Part shown: piece after piece, positions 32,750-36,183 of the stretch | How positions within the stretch are numbered: the stretch's first letter is position 1 | How the letters are laid out: the number at the start of each line of letters is the position of its first letter | DNA from: Bacteroidota bacterium | GTDB lineage: Bacteria; Bacteroidota; Bacteroidia; UKL13-3 | Length of the DNA: 36,183 bases | Reading direction: 5' to 3' | NCBI GenBank assembly: GCA_947456185.1 | Contig: CANGPW010000021.1 | Span: 1 to 36,183, forward strand | Made by a program: the position numbers and the translations under genes | The notes under the pieces: model-generated | The model's input: the letters and a program-made list of their open reading frames with translations, nothing else | Database searches by the model: none | What the model was told of the DNA's origin: nothing

Positions 32750-34576
32750 TTATTTCTTCCCTAATTTGTTCATATCTACTCCCCTACTTTTAGCCATGTC
32801 TTCAAGCTTTTTTTGGAATTTAGATACAGTAACAGGTTTCTTTTTATTTTCTTGTAATTGAGCATGTAATTTCTTTTCGTCAACAAAAAACTTAATGGTT
32901 AATTGTTGTAAAATAGTAACCAAGTTCGATACAAAATAATAATAATTTAAACCTGCTGCAAAGCTATTTAAAGTAAATAAGAATATGATTGGCATAAATA
33001 AACCTAACCATTTCATTTGTCCGGTTACACCTGTAGCTTGGTTATTATAAAGTGCATAAACTACAGAGGAAACTGTCATTAATATAGCAAATAAACTTAC
33101 GTGATTACCGTAAAAAGGAATTTCAAAAGGCAAGTTTAAAACATTATCAAAAGTTGATAAATCTTCAGCCCAAAGAAAACTTTGTTGACGTAATTCAAAA
33201 GCCGATGGGAAGAATTGGAACATGGCAAACAAAATTGGTAATTGTAATAATACAGGAATACAACCACCAAAAGGATTTACACCTGCTTTTTTATACAATT
33301 TCATGTTTTCTTGTTGTGCTTTAGTCATGTCACCACCCGTTTTTTCTTTTATCTCATCCATTTCAGGTTTCAATAAACGCATTTTGGCAGCACTCAAATA
33401 ACTTTTGTAAACCAAAGGAAGCAAAGCAGTTTTTATCAATAAAGTAAGCATAAGTATAATTATACCAAAACTTCCAATATACCTGCTTAAAAAATCAAAT
33501 ACATTGATAACGATGTATTTATTTACCCATCTAAAAACTCCCCAACCTAATGTAACAATACGTTCTAATGAAATATTTAAAGTCTCTAATGTCTTATAAT
33601 GATTTGGACCATAATATATTTTCATAGCAAAACTTTCATTGTTGTTATGATCGTATGGAATGGTTAAAATTGAGCTGAATTTACGTAAATTAGTTTTATA
33701 AGGATCATTTTTTGTTTCTAAAACCGCATCGGTAAATCCTTTTTCAGCTATAATAGTTTGGTTAAAATATTGTTGTTTGTAACTTACCCATTGCAAATCG
33801 CTTGTAATGGTTTCTTTGGCTTCACTTCCTTCCGAAAGTTTTGAAGGTTCATCTCCTTTAACTCTGTAAAAAATAGTTGAAACACGTTCTTCAGCTTCTC
33901 TGGTTTTTTCTTGCATGCGCAAATTGGTAGTCCAATTGATGTCTAAACTAGTTCTATTTCGCTGAATTACATTTTCTAAACCTACTAAATTAATATTGTA
34001 TTTTAGCATATTGCTAATTGAATCAAAGCCATATAATTGTTCAATGTATTGGTTTTCGCCAATACTCACTTTCATACTGATACTTTTTTTATCGTCAGAT
34101 ATTGTTGGCTTAAAATACAAATTTGCTGTATTTATAATTTTATTATCAACTGTAGGAAAGTCGAATGATTGCACATTATCAGCACCATCAAATAAAACTA
34201 AATCTTGTTTTGAATAAGTTTTGTATTTTTTTAATTGTACTTTGTAAATTCTTCCTCCTTTATTGCTAAAAGTAATTTTTAAATCATTGTTTTCAATGTT
34301 TGAAAATTCTTCAGTTCCTTGAGCTGCTAAAGCAAAAGTTCCAAATGCTTCCTTTGCACTAGCAGTATCTGTTGATGCTGAGATAATTGCATTGTTTTTT
34401 GCAGAATCAATATTAGTTCTAACCAAACTATCTTGCTGAATTGTAGCAATATTTGTGCTATCTTGTTGACGCTTGTATGCTTCAATTTCTTCATCACTTG
34501 GTTTTAAAAAGTAAGCCCAACCAACCAATAAGGCCAAAATTAGCGAAAAGCCAATGAGTGTATTTTTATCTAACAT
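32750..34576 (-). CDS. yidC: Membrane protein insertase YidC
   Basis: A 608-residue insertase of the Gram-negative type. An N-terminal helix (GFSLILALLVGWAYFL) is followed by a large periplasmic beta-sandwich domain, about residues 80-355, with NKGGRIYKVQLKKYKTY at its start. The conserved insertase core spans 370-560: RYIGSFGIIILMLTLLIKTALLPL, SYLSAAKMRLLKPEMDEI, GCIPVLLQLPILFAMFQFFPSAFELRQQSFLWAEDLS, and the last helices ending NLVTILQQLTIKFF. The basic C-terminal tail (KKKPVTVSKFQKKLEDMAKSRG) could bind ribosomes. The groove-facing Arg of the E. coli protein appears here as Lys in LLIKTALLPL. It inserts membrane proteins alone or with SecYEG. It lies downstream of rsfS, with a hairpin and a possible promoter between. 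Start is ATG at 34576. Confidence 0.97.
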   Translation of the reverse strand: MLDKNTLIGFSLILALLVGWAYFLKPSDEEIEAYKRQQDSTNIATIQQDSLVRTNIDSAKNNAIISASTDTASAKEAFGTFALAAQGTEEFSNIENNDLKITFSNKGGRIYKVQLKKYKTYSKQDLVLFDGADNVQSFDFPTVDNKIINTANLYFKPTISDDKKSISMKVSIGENQYIEQLYGFDSISNMLKYNINLVGLENVIQRNRTSLDINWTTNLRMQEKTREAEERVSTIFYRVKGDEPSKLSEGSEAKETITSDLQWVSYKQQYFNQTIIAEKGFTDAVLETKNDPYKTNLRKFSSILTIPYDHNNNESFAMKIYYGPNHYKTLETLNISLERIVTLGWGVFRWVNKYIVINVFDFLSRYIGSFGIIILMLTLLIKTALLPLVYKSYLSAAKMRLLKPEMDEIKEKTGGDMTKAQQENMKLYKKAGVNPFGGCIPVLLQLPILFAMFQFFPSAFELRQQSFLWAEDLSTFDNVLNLPFEIPFYGNHVSLFAILMTVSSVVYALYNNQATGVTGQMKWLGLFMPIIFLFTLNSFAAGLNYYYFVSNLVTILQQLTIKFFVDEKKLHAQLQENKKKPVTVSKFQKKLEDMAKSRGVDMNKLGKK

Positions 34577-34593
34577 ATTTTTTTTAACGGCTG

Positions 34594-34601
34594 CAAATGT
34601 A
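34594..34601 (-). promoter_or_regulatory. Putative -7 element of the yidC promoter
   Basis: Minus-strand TACATTTG matches TAnnTTTG, 17 bases before the yidC ATG. The nearest TTG upstream lies 26 bases away, beyond the usual range and within the 34601-34636 inverted repeat. Confidence 0.4.
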
Positions 34602-34636
34602 ATAAGTTGGAGTAATTTTTATAACTCCAACTTATT
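34601..34636. terminator. 13-base inverted repeat between rsfS and yidC
   Basis: AATAAGTTGGAGT (34601-34613) pairs exactly with ACTCCAACTTATT (34624-34636) around a 10-base loop. It may end rsfS transcripts or regulate yidC, since it abuts the putative -7 element. There is no long T-run after it, so its role as a terminator is uncertain. Confidence 0.5.
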
Positions 34637-34696
34637 ATTTACAAATAAAATTATAATTATTAATAATTGAATTTTTTGAATACTTAGGCTTAAAAA

Positions 34697-35209
34697 TTAT
34701 TTACCTATAAACTCTACCTGAATGGCATCGCCCCAAAGTTCTTCTACGGCATAAAACTCACGTTTTTCGCGTTGGAAAACATGAGCTACCACATTGAAAT
34801 AATCCAATAAAACCCATTCGTTATTTTCCATTCCCTCACGGTGCCAAGGCATTTCACCTGTTAATTTTTTCACTTCTTCATCTACACTTCGAGCTATTGC
34901 TTCAACTTGCTTGTCACTTTCGGCATGACTTATTACAAAAAAATCAGTACTTGCGCTTTTAACATTACGCATGTCTAAAATTTTTATATCTTCTGCTTTA
35001 CGTTCAAACATTCCTTGTGCTATTGCCCATGCCAAATACTCGGTAGGATCAGTGATAACTTGTTTCGATTTTGTTTCTTTTTTGGCAGTTTCTTTTTTAG
35101 TTATCACCTTTTTAGGTGCTACTTTTTTTAAACTTACCTTTTTTGCAGCTACTTTTTTGGCTACTTTTTTTGCAGCTACTTTTTTTGCTGGTGTTTTCTC
35201 AGTACTCAT
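34697..35209 (-). CDS. rsfS: Ribosome silencing factor RsfS with lysine-rich histone-H1-like N-terminal tail
   Basis: A 170-residue protein. Residues about 52-165 are the RsfS/YbeB (Iojap) domain: EYLAWAIAQGMFERKAEDIKILDMR, TDFFVISHAESDKQVEAIARSV, MPWHREGMENNEWVLLDYFNVVAHVF and REFYAVEELWGDA. RsfS binds ribosomal protein L14 and blocks subunit joining in starvation. Residues 1-50 are an unusual extension of Ala-Lys-Lys-Val repeats (AKKVAAKKVAKKVAAKKV, then KKETAKKET), like the tails of histone-H1-like bacterial proteins. Ordinary RsfS proteins are about 105-120 residues and lack this. The tail could bind rRNA or DNA; this is inference. The gene is divergent from birA, with start codons next to or near each other. 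Start is ATG at 35209; the ATG is required since no other precedes the domain. Confidence 0.93.
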   Translation of the reverse strand: MSTEKTPAKKVAAKKVAKKVAAKKVSLKKVAPKKVITKKETAKKETKSKQVITDPTEYLAWAIAQGMFERKAEDIKILDMRNVKSASTDFFVISHAESDKQVEAIARSVDEEVKKLTGEMPWHREGMENNEWVLLDYFNVVAHVFQREKREFYAVEELWGDAIQVEFIGK

Positions 35210-35221
35210 TTGCTATTTATC

Positions 35222-35251
35222 TTGCTATATTGCGCGCCAAAAGTAAGTTTA
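35222..35251 (+). promoter_or_regulatory. Promoter of the birA gene
   Basis: TTG (35222-35224), a 19-base spacer and TAAGTTTA (35244-35251) give a near-consensus Bacteroidota promoter (last base A instead of G). It points to a coding start downstream, at TTG 35270. Confidence 0.5.
35238..35245 (-). promoter_or_regulatory. Putative -7 element of the rsfS promoter
   Basis: Minus-strand TACTTTTG matches TAnnTTTG, 28 bases before the rsfS ATG, and overlaps the birA -7 by two bases. No TTG at the usual spacing upstream. Confidence 0.4.
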
Positions 35252-35269
35252 AAAAACGGTTATAAAAAT

Positions 35270-35995
35270 TTGTTATCTATTCAATTTAAATATCACTTTA
35301 TAAATCAGTTAGATTCAACGAATAATTTTATAAAAAATTTTCCGGTTGAAAACGGTTTGGTGCTTTTTACCAATTTCCAGTCAAGCGGAAAAGGTATGGC
35401 CGCTAATCAATGGGAAAGCAAAGAAGGAGAAAATTTATTATGCAGTATATTACTTGAATTTCCTTTTATAAAAATAGAGCAGCAAGCTTATATAAATATG
35501 GCTGCTAGCCTTGCTTTGCAAACAATTGTCAATCAATTTTCAAATAAAAAAAGTGCCATTAAATGGCCCAATGACATTTATATTGAAAACAAAAAAATAG
35601 CTGGGATTTTAATTGAAAACACATTGCAAGGTAGCAAAATAAAACAAACTATTATTGGAATTGGTCTAAATATTAATCAAGAAACGTTTGAAAATAAAAA
35701 TGCCATATCTTTAAAAAATATTTTAAATCATAATTTAAACATTGAAACCATTTTATACGAATTAACCCATCAATTAAATATTTACTATCAATTACTTGTT
35801 TTAGGAAAATATCAACAAATTATTGAAAAATACAATGATTTATTGTTCAGAAAAAACGAAACTTGCTACTTTAATATCAATAAACAATTGGTATTAGGGC
35901 AAATTGAAAGTGTAAATGAATACGGATTACTAAAAGTGTTAATTGGCAATGAATTGCAAGAATTTGCTCACAAAGAATTAGAAATGATAATATAG
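35270..35995 (+). CDS. birA: Biotin--[acetyl-CoA-carboxylase] ligase, BirA catalytic type
   Basis: About 241 residues. The catalytic signatures are all present: LDSTNNF, then SSGKGMAANQWESKEGENLLCSI (the GRGxxG-type biotin/ATP loop with its usual Arg replaced by Lys). KWPNDIYIENKKIAGILIE follows, with the conserved Lys and Asp, then GIGLNIN. A short C-terminal SH3-like domain ends in EFAHKELEMII. There is no N-terminal DNA-binding domain, so it is a class I ligase without repressor function. It attaches biotin to the carboxylase carrier protein. The reading frame extends back to 35210, but no ATG lies before the STN motif. TTG at 35270 follows a good promoter and is the best start; about 20 extra residues are possible if TTG at 35210 or 35222 is used. 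coaX follows. Confidence 0.9.
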   Translation: MLSIQFKYHFINQLDSTNNFIKNFPVENGLVLFTNFQSSGKGMAANQWESKEGENLLCSILLEFPFIKIEQQAYINMAASLALQTIVNQFSNKKSAIKWPNDIYIENKKIAGILIENTLQGSKIKQTIIGIGLNINQETFENKNAISLKNILNHNLNIETILYELTHQLNIYYQLLVLGKYQQIIEKYNDLLFRKNETCYFNINKQLVLGQIESVNEYGLLKVLIGNELQEFAHKELEMII

Positions 35996-36000
35996 AAAAA

Positions 36001-36084
36001 AGTACTTAGTTAACTAGTTTTTAGTACTTAGTTCGTTTAAAGAAACTTAGTACTAAGAAACTAAGTACTAAGAAACTAAGTACT
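36001..36084. repeat. Cluster of AGTACTTAGTT / AACTAAGTACT direct and inverted repeats
   Basis: Three 15-base units AAGAAACTAAGTACT (36040-36054 with one mismatch, 36055-36069, 36070-36084) are preceded by two inverted copies of the core, AGTACTTAGTT, at 36001-36011 and 36023-36033. A perfect 12-base palindrome CTTAGTACTAAG lies at 36046-36057. Alternative hairpins are possible. It starts six bases after the birA stop and ends 17 bases before coaX. Confidence 0.9.
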
Positions 36085-36101
36085 AAAAACTAACAAAAAC
36101 C

Positions 36102-36183
36102 CTGAAAAACATTTGTATAGATATTGGGAACACGCAAACTAAGATTGGAATTTTTGAAAATTCTAACTTATTAAAAACTATAA
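36102..36183 (+). CDS. coaX: Type III pantothenate kinase, partial (N-terminus only)
   Basis: The last 82 bases encode the beginning of a CoaX-type kinase. It reads KNICIDIGNTQTKIGIFEN after the initiator, with DIGNT, the phosphate-binding motif of the ASKHA fold at the very N-terminus as expected. CoaX phosphorylates pantothenate in the first step of coenzyme A synthesis. The frame is closed upstream by TAA at 36084-36086 and no ATG, GTG or TTG lies between. CTG at 36102 is the only near-cognate start in a normal position; ATT at 36111 is the alternative. The gene lies after birA, an association seen in several bacteria. It continues beyond the right edge. Confidence 0.85.
   Translation, partial: MKNICIDIGNTQTKIGIFENSNLLKTI

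Noticed and set aside
36001-36084. Possible CRISPR array
   Set aside because: Units are 15 bases and adjacent, with no unique spacers; the core also occurs inverted. This is a tandem/inverted repeat, not CRISPR.

Overview
This is an AT-rich (A+T-dominated, including the intergenic DNA) chromosomal segment from a member of the Bacteroidota. Four things point there. (1) The left edge carries an alternative complex III pair, with a hexaheme ActA next to ActB. (2) Several upstream regions carry the phylum-type promoter (TTG, about 19 bases, TAnnTTTG); the clearest are before a capD-like gene (5537-5565) and a parvulin gene (15119-15149). (3) No Shine-Dalgarno sequences stand out. (4) YidC, RsfS and LptF/G have the lengths and sequence style of that phylum. 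No prophage, insertion sequence, CRISPR array, tRNA or rRNA is visible. The window reads as ordinary chromosome with two accessory-looking cassettes. No gene-free stretch exceeds 300 bases; the longest is 31014-31273.

Layout. 1-3359 (minus): actA-actB, respiratory quinol oxidation. 3550-10533 (minus): envelope and transport genes (CapD-like nucleotide-sugar dehydratase, EamA transporter, LptF/G permease, queuosine-precursor transporter, periplasmic-binding-fold protein, hexapeptide acyltransferase). 10707-11135 (plus): RlpA-like protein. 11165-15032 (minus): beta-helix lipoprotein, hotdog thioesterase, a 39-residue Cys-rich membrane protein, an MBL hydrolase and a family 2 glycosyltransferase. 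15185-19702 (plus): two parvulin chaperones and MoxR, closed by a strong bidirectional terminator shared with a convergent M3 oligoendopeptidase (19796-21499, minus).

21719-28326 (minus) holds the two most unusual units. One is a tightly packed trio: a urea-transporter-fold membrane domain fused to an M23 (LytM) metallopeptidase, overlapping an outer-membrane beta-barrel gene, followed by a secreted TPR protein. The other is PqqD-like protein, ATP-grasp ligase, then fold-III PLP decarboxylase whose substrate motif departs from true diaminopimelate decarboxylase. A strand-specific hairpin (25500-25539) separates the two. 28470-32035 (minus): MFS exporter, ABC-2 permease without a neighbouring ATPase, and an SDR dehydrogenase. 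32071-36183: DUF421/YetF protein, YidC, RsfS with a histone-H1-like tail, BirA, and the start of CoaX.

Recurring themes. At least six genes lack a usable ATG and appear to start at TTG, GTG or CTG. Short tandem or inverted repeats sit in several intergenic gaps (13094-13137, 31108-31160, 31199-31230, 32581-32679, 36001-36084). All functional statements rest on reading motifs by eye; no database search was run.
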